64,000 nt of DNA from Maylandia zebra (GCF_041146795.1 NC_135185.1:30554529-30618528); one strand, 5' to 3'; shown: positions 51,129 through 62,708, counted from the stretch's first letter. The notes: a model not told the origin generated them from the letters alone. Translations and numbers: made by a program.

Positions 51129-51157
51129 TTTAATGCTGGACCTCAGGGAACAAACGT
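51129..51157 (-). promoter_or_regulatory. acp7: ACP7 5' leader within first coding exon
   Basis: On the minus strand TTCTTTAATCAG ends at 51158, a good splice acceptor. This places 29 nt of untranslated leader before the ATG at 51128 and implies at least one further upstream non-coding exon. I could not place that exon with confidence. Confidence 0.55.
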
Positions 51158-51170
51158 CTGATTAAAGAAG

Positions 51171-51171
<1 letters not shown>

Positions 51172-51212
<41 letters not shown>
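51172..51212. repeat. (CA)n microsatellite beside ACP7 splice acceptor
   Basis: About 20 uninterrupted CA units. On the ACP7 strand it is a (GT)n tract ending 12-13 nt upstream of the predicted leader acceptor, in the position of the polypyrimidine/branch region. Confidence 0.97.
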
Positions 51213-51215
<3 letters not shown>

Positions 51216-51950
51216 AATCACATGATCTCCGACTTCTCATAACAAAAATCACATGACTCTAAAGGCACTAGTATAAAAACATTTGGAAATATTGACGATA
51301 TTTAAAGCCTTCCAGTAAATGACATGACCTCAGGGGAGGTTTACACATGCTGAGTAGTTAGGATAAACAAAGTCACATACTGTGTTTTGGTCTCTGTTGA
51401 GTATGTCCAAATCAGTTAACCTCCATTCAGCCCATGAAACTGCAGAACCAAAACAGCAGAGTCAGCAACAAGTTTAGAAATAGATGATGTGACAATAAAA
51501 GCATGTGATGTTGCTTTTCATTGTGCAGTACTGCAGTGAAAGACAGAAGAGGTAAGCTCACATGCTATGGCTTGCCTCAGATCAATTAAATGCAAAGGCA
51601 AGCAGCTGCTATGCTGGACTTACCAGAACAAAGACACTATCAGTGTCACAGCCCATGAAGACAAAATCGTGCTTTTTAATTGAGTCAAAATCTACTATAC
51701 CAGCTGATCTGATCTATCAGTTACATTAATTGTCAGTTAGGCTGATCATTGACGATTCTCTTAGCTGTGTGTTTTGGTTGTGAAACGTGCACCAACACTG
51801 TGTCAATAGCCGATAGAGGGTGCACAGTCCAACAGCTGAATGATGAATAGGCTGCTTTATTCTCCAATGATGGGCGGTACCGCCGGCTAGTTGCGTAAAA
51901 AGAATCAAAGTGTTTAACTGTCATATCTCTGTTTGGAGAAGCAGCGCAAA
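51213..51950. promoter_or_regulatory. Divergent ACP7 / KATNBL1 promoter region
   Basis: ACP7 starts leftward and KATNBL1 rightward, with 692 bp between the ACP7 leader acceptor (51158) and the putative first KATNBL1 exon. That exon appears to end at 51950, where GCAGCGCAAA meets a good donor, GTGAGTAC. No TATA box is convincing. The start sites are not known, and unseen ACP7 leader exons probably lie within this interval. Confidence 0.5.
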
Positions 51951-52853
51951 GTGAGTACATCATATTTACTGTGAACGCTTACAGGTTTGTTTATTTATTT
52001 CACTTTAAATGCTGTGACGCATTTATTTTCACATGTATTTCCTCGACCGCTGGTTGGAACACAATTAAAAAGCTTCTTTCTTTTTGTCTGGTTAGCTGTT
52101 AGCTACCTGACTGTTAGCTACCTGGCTTAATTACTTGTTAGCGATAATTCAAAGCTAATACTTTGCATTAAGTGCAATAGGAAACAAAGAAATTCATGCC
52201 TCTGTACAACACTTACAGTTACGCTAAAGGCAGTGAATGATCGTCTCCAAAAGCACAAACGACTTCTGTTCTGAATAAATTACATATATTCAGAAAAATA
52301 AAAAGTTACAGCTAAGCTAAACTCAACCAGCTGTTTTGGCTGGAGCGCGCTTCCTGACCACGTCATGTGCAGAACGATAACAATGGCCGAGTGGATTGTG
52401 GGAGATGTTGTTTTTCAGCGTGTCGCGTTATAAACAGAATATTAGATGAATAATTAATGATTGATTTACTGGGAAAAATGTATTATTACTATCTTACTTT
52501 GTTTGCAGTGGTAAACGGTGTATTTGGACATGTGTAGCCCGTATGTTGTGGGGACAAGATAATGTTTACACTGTCCACAATGTGTAGCCATTTATGGCCA
52601 GAAACACAAGATTCATACACTGTTAACCTCTAAAATCCTGTGATATGCATTTTTTTAATCGCCTTAAAAGTTTTTATCTTGTCTTACAAAAATGGTAAAA
52701 GTTAGGAAATGAGCAAAAATTATATAAATAATACATTAAGTTGATCTTAGATGATTTTCAGGCAAAGGCTCTAAGGTTCAGTGAGGTATGTATGTATTTT
52801 GTCGTGTTTATAAATTTGTTAACTCATTCATATATCCTTTCTTTTTAGATATA

Positions 52854-54506
52854 ATGGACCCCAACACTGAAGATGCAGAGAGCCAAAATGTTGAGGATCG
52901 CTTGCATCATGATGCAGCACAGTACAAAGTGAGCTATCCTAAAGGGAGAAACACAAAACAGGTGAGCTGGGTTGGTCATTATGTTGCACAAATCTATTTC
53001 TGGTTCCTGGTGCTTTTTATGCCTCTAGCTGTGTTTGTGCATCGCCATGTTTTGTCTTTTTAAATTCAGGCGGATGATGCTGCAAATGAAGAGTGCAACA
53101 AAAAGAGGTATTTCCTGCCTGTTTTGCATTTTTTTTACAGCCATTTGTTTTTGATTAAAAGCTATATTTGGAATTTTACCCCATCCAGATACCCGGTTAG
53201 CCGCTCTGGGAACAACCCAGGCAGAGTGAAGCGGGTAGTGTCATGTAAAAGGAAGACTCATCATCTGACTGTGGCTCGAAGAAAGCAGCTTGGGTCTGGG
53301 AGAACTTGTGATGCTCCAAACAAGGAAAATGAAACAAAAGTCTTGCAGGGCACACAGCAGGATATTTTCAGTATGGACCCCTGGGATTTCCCATTTCATG
53401 TCAATAATATCAATAACAACCAAGGAACTGATAGAACTGGTTGTGAAGAGGCTGACTACTGTGTACTGACTGAGGTCAGTAAGACGTTTGCATTGTTTTA
53501 TGAATTACTTTTCTTGCAAACACGCAGCTGAAACTACTTAAAGCTGACTATGTTTTCCAGCTCACGAGGGATCACAACACGCTGACTGACGTGCTTTTTG
53601 GAAGAAATCTAAGACTCAAAGTGGCTTTAACGTTGTGGCAGAGAAATGTTGGAGAGCTGCTGACATACTTTCTGAGGTGTGCGCCGTGCGGCTGCTTTCA
53701 AACATGCGCCAATGCTTGTTTGCTAGTATTTCCAAAGTTTGATTACATCATATTTTTTGTACAGTATCCAAGATACTGGTGTGTTTGTTGACTTTCTCCC
53801 GCTCATAAGCAAATGGTGAGCACTGAGTTTTGCAAATATCCTAGTAACACTGAGATTATAGTGTTACTACAATAATTTTTATATTTTCCCTGCAGCATTG
53901 ATGAGGATTCTTCAAAGATAACCATCGGCTGTTGTGTCGACCTCTTTCCTTTAGTTGGCAAAGTCCTCAGCAGTCCATATGAAGAGTGAGTAATCCTGCT
54001 GAATAAAACACTTTACACATGTACAATAACATTGTGTTTAGCAGCAGGATAATTATTTTTTGTATTTTCTTTTATAGGCATCTTACTGTTGGCCTAAAGT
54101 GGGTAAATTCAGTTTTAAAAAACTGGTGGGAGGATCTAAAAGATAGTGGCTTCAGTGGCTCAACAAACTCTCTGCTGGATGAGTAAGTTTAATATATTTA
54201 TTTTTAATTAAAAAAAAAAAAAGCACAATCTTTTGACATTAATTTGCCAGAGTTGTATGATTTATTCCTTTGTTGCAGAAACTTTCAAGTTTTTAATCAG
54301 CAGTTATGGGAATTGTGGCAGCAGGAACCCGTTTTGAAGTCTGTTCCAGGACCTGCAGGAGACATGGCAAAGGTAAACATGCAGAATTTAACACTGTTAG
54401 TTATATGTGTATATATGTGTGTGTTTATGTTTTTGCATTTTATGTACATCTTTTTGCCCCTTAGGTCATCGATTCCTTCCTGTCTAAACTCACATGTCAG
54501 CAGTGA
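52854..54506 (+). CDS. katnbl1: Katanin p80 subunit B-like 1 (KATNBL1)
   Basis: A regulator of the microtubule-severing enzyme katanin. The human protein binds the katanin catalytic subunits through a domain like the p80 C-terminus, and is nuclear in interphase and at spindle poles in mitosis (established for the family). Coding exons: 52854-52961, 53070-53107, 53189-53474, 53561-53676, 53765-53815, 53896-53985, 54078-54182, 54279-54372, 54465-54506. All have GT/AG borders and compatible phases, giving 309 aa against 304 in human. The N-terminal part is basic (RVKRVVSCKRKTHH at about 60) and followed by NKENE. The conserved C-terminal con80-type domain (about residues 145-309) shows DVLFGRNLRLKVALTLW, GCCVDLFPLVGKVL and VGLKWVNSVLKNWWEDL. 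The ATG lies 6 nt into exon 2, and exon 1 appears non-coding. Longer in-frame ATGs upstream lie in intron sequence. Confidence 0.95.
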
Positions 54507-54992
54507 AGATCCTGAACGCATCGTTCTCCGTTAACAGTTCAATTCAATTTTATTCGCCTCAGGGCGCATGAACAGTCTCCTTAGTTTTGAAAGTGTTATT
54601 CATAGTAGCTGCTGACGTTTGCACTGACTGGCTCTTAGTGTGGGCTGGATGTATTTGCAGAGCAGCTTAAGCAACTAAAGAATTGAGCAATGTCTACAAC
54701 AGCAATGGTGTGACAAGGCCGATAATTTCTCTCTTAAGTAGCAAAGTAGTATTTTGTAAATAATTATCCACTTATTTTCACAACGCAGATATTGTGATGA
54801 CTGTAAGATTTTTGTCCTTTTAACTGCTTCATTAATGATTAACACTTTTTTGTCATTTGTGATTGATATTATAATGATATGTTACAAAAACACTAAAAAG
54901 GGATGCCACTAATATTTCTGTTTTATGGCTGCAAAAACAACAATTGCATCTTCCGTAAAACTGTATATGACTGTCTTTACCTTAAGTTGAAC
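54507..54992 (+). other. KATNBL1 3' flank
   Basis: This is probably 3' untranslated sequence. A short TTCAATTCAATTTTATT at 54539-54555 looks like the very end of an inverted LINE tail. I see no canonical AATAAA before the pogo-like element, so the polyadenylation site is uncertain. Confidence 0.4.
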
Positions 54993-54994
54993 TA

Positions 54995-56230
54995 GGGGAG
55001 ACCGGGGATAGTTGTAACATTTTTGACATTTCTGTCTGTAAATTGGAGCTCTTTTAAGGTAGTGGATTCAAAATGTAATGCAAAGTATTTACATGTCTCT
55101 GCTATTAAATAGTGCAGCTATTTTCTCTGCAGCACAATTACCCATTGCATGGTATGGCCTCAAACACAAAGAGTGAAATGTTACAATTAACCCCATAGTC
55201 TGGGTTAGTTGTAACATATCCTGGGGTGAAATGTAACACAATGAAATAAGGGTACTAACAAAACATTAACATGTAATCTTTGTTTATTCAACACATGAAT
55301 GCACTTAGAGCCATTTATGTAGCTGTGTGTGTGTGTGACAGAATGCAGAAATCTAACTTTTGAACATATTCCAACCCCCCAAAAAAGACAAATTATGGAA
55401 TTTTCTGCAACTGAATATTTCATTAATTTTGGTTGGTCTTCCTTGCGTTTGGCCTCATTGGCTCAGTGGGCATTATAACCTACAACTCTTGCACCAATTT
55501 TGAACATAACAATGAAGCTGAAAAAATGTAGTTGTTCACCAGCATCACAATTCCATTACTTTTTATCATGGCTTACCTTGGTGTGGTTTGCAAAGTGCTT
55601 CAGAAAGATGAGGAAATCTGTTTCTTGCACCCATCCTGATTTATTTCCACTACCAGTACTTCCTACTGGTCCATCTCTGACACAGTGTGAGAATGTGTAT
55701 GTGTGGGAACACAAACAGTGGAGGAATTGTGTTGCCAATGGCATTAACCGCATATACAAATGCGACCAGTGAAGCTCTCTCTGCTGATGTCGTTGCCCCA
55801 ACTTGTTTAATATAAGTTAAAGTAATAGTGTGGTAACATCTGCATTATTGTTACAACTGACCCAGACTCCTATAGCCATGAACTAGCTTACATTACAGCC
55901 AACGGCTAAAACATTAGCACTAAAGACCTACACAGAATATATCCCCATAGACATACAAATAACATAATTTAAGTTTGATGAGTTTAACTGCAAAGCAGAT
56001 AATGCTATTAGAAATTGAAATAAAGTAGAAAAACTTACTTTTTGGCATACAAATTACTTTTTTTCGTGTTAAATTGTTTGTGTTTGACAAAATGTGCTGA
56101 TTTTTCACATGTGATAGCACAACTGAGTTGGGCATGCACAGGATGAGTCACATCATTTGAAACTTAGCCCTGATTGGAGAAATTGGAAGTGTTACAACTG
56201 ACCCACGTTACAACTATCCCCGGTCTCCCC
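54995..56230 (-). mobile_element. pogo-like transposon with subterminal repeats
   Basis: Perfect terminal inverted repeats, GGGGAGACCGGGGATAGTTG and onward to GTAAC, stand at both ends, flanked by TA at 54993-54994 and 56231-56232. On the minus strand, 55801-55556 encodes a DDE-transposase fragment of the pogo/Tigger kind: GSGNKSGWVQETDFLIFLKH then HTKVSHDKK and a stop. The rest of the transposase is absent. The word GTTACAACTGACCC and its complement recur near both ends (about 55180, 55204, 55850, 56190), likely as transposase binding sites. The copy is 1236 bp and non-autonomous. Confidence 0.87.
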
Positions 56231-56232
56231 TA

Positions 56233-57203
56233 CTCTTGAACTAAACTGTCAGATTACAAGCAACACTCTTTGAAAAAGGTCAACTAACACTAAAGAACCA
56301 GATGTTTCTGGCTCTTTAGTGTTTATGCTTCTGAAATGGGTAAAATTTGAAGGCAAAAACAATCAGCAGAATTCACATGGGGAGGAAAGACTGATGGATG
56401 TTACATGACATAAAGAAATAAAAGAGATCAGAATTTAAAAAGAGGTCATTTAATCAATTCTATGTGTAAAATGCAATGAACATGCTTCAGTTCTGTGCAG
56501 CGTGCTAACTCAAAAATGAAACCGTACTCTGTGTACTACTCTAATACTTCTGGATATATACAAGTCCTATGGGGCAGTTTTTTTTTCTCATACATATCCC
56601 AGTGTCCAACAAATAACAAGGGTCTAAACTACTAATGATACAGGAGGTTACAGAATCACCAACGTTAAGTACTGTAGCAGAACACAACGCTTGTTAGATA
56701 TAAATCAAGATAATAGGCTTGTGTTGAAGCAGAGGGCAAACACCAGTTGAGATCAGGGGCTTTCACACTCCAATTAACTCACAAAAACACTCAATAGGAG
56801 GAGGAGTGAAATGAGCAAAGGCTGAACCTTTAGAGTTCAGTCTCAGCTGGACTTTAAACCTCATTCACAGTTGAAGTGATTTAAGTAAGGCAGAGATATG
56901 TGTTTAAATGTGGGTTTTATCTCACTTTGCACAGATAAGTCGAGGACTGGTGTCTATCATTTTAAGGTGAACCTGAGGATAAAGTCCAACTCTAGCTAGG
57001 CACGGGCACTGCAATTCAGTCTCTCAATCCGAACTCAGCTGTCGGCCATTGTGTTTGTGTTTCTGCTGCTTGTCATTCGATCAGAGGAGACAAATACAGA
57101 GTGGGAGACGGTTCTGGTACAGACAACACATTTCTACACTGTGTTTCAGGACACAGGTGGCTCTACTTAATGTAAGCGCTTTGATTTTATATTTCTTCAG
57201 CAC
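56233..57203. other. Intergenic, upstream of fibrinogen-domain gene
   Basis: AT-rich sequence with no ORF I can support. An AAATAAAAGAG stretch near 56415 might be a late polyadenylation signal for KATNBL1 if its transcript runs through the transposon. Promoter elements for the downstream gene cannot be placed. Confidence 0.35.
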
Positions 57204-57214
57204 AGTTTTGTATT

Positions 57215-57313
57215 AGGAGGTGGCCGGGGAGAGGGAGGTCTGGGGTTGTCTGCTTAGGCTGCTGCCCCTGAGACCCGGCCTGGATACGCGGAGGAAAATA
57301 GATGGATGGATAG
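57215..57313 (+). mobile_element. Short RTE/Rex-type LINE tail with 11-bp duplication
   Basis: GAGAGGGAGGTCTGGGGTTG, CTGCCCCTGAGACCCGGCC and a GATGGATGGATAG end match the last 100 bp of the fragment at 25235-25597. AGTTTTGTATT at 57204-57214 and 57314-57324 is an 11-bp target duplication. It lies 72 bp upstream of the fibrinogen-domain start codon. Confidence 0.85.
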
Positions 57314-57385
57314 AGTTTTGTATTTGTTACATCAGCTCATATCACTAAAAAAATGCTGTTGGTTTGATCACAGAAAAAGTAAAGG

Positions 57386-59793
57386 ATGAAGTATTTGAGA
57401 TGCCTGTCGCCAGCAGTGGTTTTGCTGCTGCTTAGTGTGACTGGACTTGACATGGAGCATCTCCAGGCTGAAAACCTAAATCTCCTTTCACCAGATGAGC
57501 ATAAATTGGTCCTGAACCGTGGAATGAGAGGTATTTATTTATGCAGGCTTTCACTTCCTGTTTGACTTTTCTTTCCTGTCTGTTTCAGTTGTGGATTTGG
57601 ACAAAAGCTGAACATGATTTGGGAGAATTTTCAAAACACTAGTCTGGAAAATCATTTGATTTTTTTTAAACGCTGAATACATTCATATCTGTGATTATCT
57701 GTGAAGATTACTCTTGTGGATGTGAGTTTAATTCCAACCTCTAGATCCAAATCGCTTATTGACTCACTGATGATAAGCATTAGGTCCTCTGAGGTTATTT
57801 GTGCATTGTTAAAAGGCAATCTATTAGAAAACTTTTAGAAAAGCAATGTTTTATTGTGCTTACCTGGGAAACATTGAGAAATTATTTTGTACAGAAACAT
57901 ATTTTTTGAATGTGATCAGACAGACGGTCCTTTCACATTCAGAAATGTTGGACAGAATTGTTACCCTGTCCATGTAAAGCAGATCAGCAGACTTTATTCC
58001 AAGAGTGTGATTTGTAAGTAAAGGCCTCTCTCACATTGGTTAATATCAATGTTCTTAAGAAAATTATCAGGAGAACAGTGAACAAGAGCAGTGTGCATTG
58101 CAAGTGCTGCAAGCAGAAAGCCACGGCTCTCTCAAAGCAACATTTCTGCCTGTCTACAGCTTTCTGTTCACGTAAGGTTGTTGGTAATATTAGAAAGATT
58201 ATCTTTGAAGAAAAGAAACATGACATCATAAAAATGTTTTCCAAGGCACAATTGAAGGAGTAGGATGGTTTGGACATGTTGTAGTCCATCTGGGCCATGT
58301 GTAAATTTATTTAAAGCTATTTATTGCTGCACAACAGCTGCACAATAAACCAGATTCCAAAAGTAGAAGATCTGATATTTTGTCCCTCAAATAAATAAAA
58401 TGATCATTTTCATAAAGTACTGGATTTTTTATAGACTTTTAGCACTTGTGTTTAAATCTAATCATGCCTTGGGTGGAAAGTAATACAAGGTAAGCAAATT
58501 TTCAGACATCACTACAATTCCTGACCTGCATTGTTTGTACCAGACCGCAACTATTCACTGAACACCTGAGGGGTCCTTAAATTAGACATAACCAAATTGT
58601 GCATGGATTGGGTTTAAAGAAGTTGTTTGGCAATTTGAAAAACAGTTGGGGGGCGGTTCTGTTTCTCTAAGCTAGACGCTAATGTTAGCAAGCTAGTTAG
58701 CTTGGTGTAAAAACTGGGAAAAGCAAACAAAGCTTCTGCGTCTCCTTTTGAAGACTTCAAAACGAATGTGCAGCTGAAAAGCTCACCTACTAGCAGCTTG
58801 TAATTTGTTTAAGTTATTTAAATTTCACATTTCAATCACGATAATATTACAGAATTTAGAAAGCTACTCCACTGAGTCGAGGATCAGTACATAAACTTTG
58901 TGAAATAACTGTCATTTTCACACGTTAAACCTTTTTGTACTAAATGAAGACAAAACAAATATGTGGTAATTATCAAAAAAGCTGGTAATGGAGTAATAGA
59001 CTCGATGTGTGATGTATATGATAAACCTGCCTAATTCTTAGCTATAAAGTAATTCTGATTGCCCTGATTGATATGACTGATGTTTAATTGCTCAACAGTG
59101 CTGCCCAGAGACTGCTATGAAATGCTGATGGCCTCTTCAGGCCGGGCCAGAGACGGAGTGTACCTGATCCAACCAGGGGACTCCCCCATTGTGGCCTACT
59201 GTGCCATGCAGGAGGGAGGCTGGACCGTGGTGCAGCACATTACTGTGAATAGCAGTGTGAATTTTGATTGCACTTGGGCTGAATATAAGAAAGGCTTTGG
59301 TTTTATCACTGGAGATCATTGGCTTGGGAATGACTACCTTCATCAGCTTACCCGTGGGCCTGCACGCTATAAACTAGGAATAAAACTTGTGGACCAAGAT
59401 GCTGTCACAAAGATGGGAGAGTATGATCCATTCCTGGTGGAGGATGAAGCATCAGCTTATAGACTGAGACTGGGGTTGTTTGAGGGAACGACCGTAGACG
59501 CTCTGACGCTGGATACAGAGAACTATCTCCATGACAACCAGAAATTCACCACTAAAGACAGAGACAATGATAACTACTTCCAGAACTGTGCCAAACTGGA
59601 GTTTCAAGGGGTGCCGGGAGGAGGCTGGTGGTACGACGCCTGCGCCGGCGCCAATCTGAATCGCAGAAATGTCATCTACTGGCAAAAAGACTGCAACAAG
59701 GAGCGGCTGTGCAAGTATGCATGGATGATGGTGAGACCTTCTGACACAGTGAAACTGATTCAGAGTGGAGACTGCAAGAAGGATGAGCTATAA
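57386..59793 (+). CDS. Fibrinogen C-terminal domain protein ending in KDEL
   Basis: A fibrinogen-like, FGL1-like protein; which named paralogue it is I cannot settle. Exon 1 57386-57530 and exon 2 59099-59793 join in phase 1 with GT/AG borders to give 279 aa. Residues 1-21 are a clear signal peptide (LLLLSVTG core). A short linker with no coiled coil follows, shorter than in FGL1 or FGL2. Residues about 50-265 form one fibrinogen-related domain: RDCYEML at the start, GGWTVVQ, the DRDND calcium-loop motif with D202, D204 and D206, NCA, and GGGWWYDACAGANLN. The C-terminus is CKKDEL (residues 274-279), matching the KDEL retrieval signal for luminal endoplasmic reticulum proteins. If functional, the mature protein would be held in the ER rather than secreted. 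ATTAAA at 59836-59841 may be its polyadenylation signal. Confidence 0.93.
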
Positions 59794-61130
59794 GGACGTC
59801 ATTCCCAGGATTTGTGCCAGATTTGAGTTTTTGTCATTAAACACAACAATGGGTGATATCAGGGATTTTCTTGTAGTGACTACTGGACCTTCTATTGACC
59901 ACATTTTATTCAAAAATGCATGGACATGATCACAAAATACTGAAAAGAAACAAAAACGCATCACAAACTTGAAATACAGTAAAAAGTCGCAGTACAGATT
60001 TAGCTCTAGCTTTGTTTCCATCACACACCAAGTCAGTATACTTGAAGCAAAGCATGTTTTTTAGTTTTGTTTTTTTCTTTCTGAAAATTGCAAGTGCAGA
60101 CTCCTGGTTTATCACAGTTACCAAGAAGTGTTTCATGGCATTATAGCTTATGACAGATAATAAAAAAAAAATAGCCTGTGCAAGGCATCTTCCATTCAGT
60201 GGGTACACAAAGGAGCAGCGCACCAACATATTTTCCACAGTACATTACAAGTTTGCCAGAAATACAGTGATATTGATTTAGCCACAGTAAAACATACTGT
60301 AGTTCAATGCTTAATGAAAACGAAAATATCCTGAGAATAAAATGTAATAAAGAGAATTCATAAACAGTGTGAGCTGTTAAATCCTCCACAAAACTTCCAA
60401 TGTAAACACTGACATTATTAACAAGTTAGTTATTCCCAATCGGTAAACTCAAGTGATCCATTAATGCCTTTTACGCATGATTCCTATAACCGTATTTTGC
60501 ACTGGGATTTCGCACGACATGAAAATCATAGCAAGTGATGACAAAACAATGAAGCTGACTCTCTACACATTTATTCATTGGACAAATTACAGTGGCACAC
60601 ATTAAAAGGCTTTCATGAACATCAAGTAAGTGTCTTGACTTAACGAGCAAGAGTCCGACATCACGATGAAGCATATTAGCCCTTTTAAATAAAAACAACG
60701 ACAGCCATTTGGAAATACACCTCATCAGTACAAGCACAATACTTTAAGAATTAAAGAGCTCTGTGTGTCTTGTGACATTTTGGGTATGAGTGCATCAGCT
60801 TGACTTTTTAGACTGGAGCAACTTCACGATGGTCTCCATATATCAAAGTGTGCTGCTGTGTAAATCAATGGCGTAAATGTGCTTCAACTTGGAGAAAAAT
60901 ACTGGTTTGTTTTGTATATTTTTGACCCTACATACAGTGTACAAAATATATAATATTCTTCCAGCAGCAATTACCATACACTATAGCAAACCTACTGATT
61001 AATGAGCAGCACTATAAGATGTACTAGGCTCTGGATATCTTTTGATATCACCTAATACGTATGCACAAGTTCATAAAGCCAAAGTTATTGGTGCAAACAT
61101 GTGATTTACAGCCACTGTCTCACAACTTCT
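59794..61130. other. Shared 3' flank of the fibrinogen-domain gene and CHRM5
   Basis: The two genes converge here. Several minus-strand AATAAA words occur, for example opposite TTTATT near 60569, so much of the stretch is probably CHRM5 3' untranslated sequence. The ORFs of 78-102 codons have no recognisable domain. Confidence 0.5.
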
Positions 61131-62708
61131 TCATGTCATTTTAGAGCTGACCACAGGGTTTTGTCCATACCAGTATAGTTTCTCTTCAATCCTTTTCTTT
61201 TTCCACTGGCAGAGTAAGAGCATGCGGAAGGTCTTTTGGAAGGTCTTGTTGCAAAGGGCGTAGCACATGGGATTGACGGTGCTGTTGACGTAGCACAGCC
61301 AGTAGCCCAGGTGCCAGAGGGAGACGGGGATGCATTGAGAGCAGAAGGTAGAAATCAGCACCATGATGTTATAAGGAGTCCATGTTAAGATGAAGGCCAG
61401 CAGGATGGCGCTGAGAGTTTGAGCTGCCTTTCTTTCCTTGATCAGCACCATCCTTTTTCTCTTGGTGATCTGGCTCTTCAGCGTTGTGTCTATGGGCTTG
61501 GACATGGTGGAGGTGGACGGAACGCTCATGGACTCGGCCGAGGAGAATGTTGGCGACGTGATTTTCGTGTCTCCGTTTCTGCTTTGGTGCTCCGTGTGAC
61601 TTTCCTTGGTCACTGGTTTAAACTTGTAGGACACACACTTGCTGCTCTTCTGGGAGTTGCTTTTGGGTGGCGTCTGAAAGAAACTCTCTTCATCGTAGCT
61701 GCTGAGCTGCTCGCTCTCGCTGCATACTCCACTCTTGGTGGCTTTGCAAGCCTGGTTCCCAAAAGAGGTCTGGAAGCCTCCTGGAGACACTGGCCTGTCC
61801 TCGTCCTCAGAGGAGGCGTAGCTGTTAAAGGTGGTCAGCTGACCAGCTTTGGACCACTCATCGCTGGTGGTGGCCGCTGATTTGACCGCGTTGCTCCTGG
61901 TGGAGGAGGACCACGAGGCCTGGTTCCTGTCTTGTGATGCTGAACTTAGTTTACAGCTAAAACAAGATCTGATGATGGTTTTCTGAGGCTGAGCCACCCC
62001 AGACTCTGTAGAACAGTTAATCCCTTGAAGCTCTGCAAGATCTTTGGTCCTCTTTTCTGTCTCCTTGTAGATTCTGCAGTAGAGGATTGTCATGACAGAT
62101 ACAGGGACGTAAAAGGCTGCAATAGCTGTCCCAAAAGTAATTACAGGCTCAGAGAAAAACTGGATTTGGCATTGCCTCTCGGGTACAGTCCTCTTTCCAA
62201 CAAAGTACTGCCAGCAGAGAATAGGCGGGGCCCACAGAACAAGTGACACTAGCCACGCTAAACCTATCATGATCCCAGCTCGTTTAGGAGTCCGTTTGGC
62301 CCTGTAAGTTAGAGGCCTGGTGATGGAGAAATATCTGTCAAAACTGATCACCAGCAGGTTCATGACTGAGGCATTGCTAGCTACGTAGTCCAATGCCAAC
62401 CACAAGTCACAGGCGAGGTTTCCCAAGGCCCAGTAACCCATCAGTATGTAAGAGGTGTATAGATTCATGGAGAAAACACCTATGATGAGATCTGCAGCTG
62501 CCAGACTCAGCAGGTAGTAATTGTTCACTGTCTTCAGCTGGCTGTTGACTTTAAAGGAGACCATTACTAGAACATTCCCCACAATGGTAATGAGGCTGAC
62601 TATAGCCGAGACAGTTGCAATGGTGATCACCTCCCAGAGACTGTGGGTGACCAGGTGGATATCCATCGTGCTGGTATTTACTGTGGAGTTCATGTTTTCT
62701 CCTTCCAT
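61131..62708 (-). CDS. chrm5: Muscarinic acetylcholine receptor M5 (CHRM5)
   Basis: A Gq-coupled class A receptor for acetylcholine at the plasma membrane; it activates phospholipase C (established for M1/M3/M5). The coding region is one exon of 525 codons. The frame is open nine codons further up, but there it begins at TTG, so I start at the ATG at 62708 (GCCATGG, strong context), which also aligns with the mammalian MEG start. Seven membrane segments are visible. Key residues: N-glycosylation sites N7 and N11, D73 (2.50), acetylcholine-binding D107 in ALDYVAS, C100-C180 disulfide, DRY 124-126 and NPMCY 479-483. A long third cytoplasmic loop (about 220-435) is followed by basic [17 protein letters not shown] before TM6. 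[18 protein letters not shown] and [14 protein letters not shown], and the EEKLYW tail, fit M5 better than M1 or M3. Teleosts often have two copies; which one this is cannot be told. Confidence 0.96.
   Translation of the reverse strand: MEGENMNSTVNTSTMDIHLVTHSLWEVITIATVSAIVSLITIVGNVLVMVSFKVNSQLKTVNNYYLLSLAAADLIIGVFSMNLYTSYILMGYWALGNLACDLWLALDYVASNASVMNLLVISFDRYFSITRPLTYRAKRTPKRAGIMIGLAWLVSLVLWAPPILCWQYFVGKRTVPERQCQIQFFSEPVITFGTAIAAFYVPVSVMTILYCRIYKETEKRTKDLAELQGINCSTESGVAQPQKTIIRSCFSCKLSSASQDRNQASWSSSTRSNAVKSAATTSDEWSKAGQLTTFNSYASSEDEDRPVSPGGFQTSFGNQACKATKSGVCSESEQLSSYDEESFFQTPPKSNSQKSSKCVSYKFKPVTKESHTEHQSRNGDTKITSPTFSSAESMSVPSTSTMSKPIDTTLKSQITKRKRMVLIKERKAAQTLSAILLAFILTWTPYNIMVLISTFCSQCIPVSLWHLGYWLCYVNSTVNPMCYALCNKTFQKTFRMLLLCQWKKKRIEEKLYWYGQNPVVSSKMT

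Noticed and set aside
52788..53063. Longer N-terminus for KATNBL1 from an upstream ATG
   Set aside because: The upstream part and the part after 52961 are intron; a clear acceptor at 52847-52848 and donor at 52962 define the exon.
53124..53531. Single long KATNBL1 exon from 53124
   Set aside because: The acceptor at 53187-53188 is needed for phase with exon 3, and sequence after 53474 follows a good donor, so the ORF overruns the exon on both sides.
61419..61880. 153-codon plus-strand ORF
   Set aside because: It is the shadow of the CHRM5 third cytoplasmic loop on the opposite strand.
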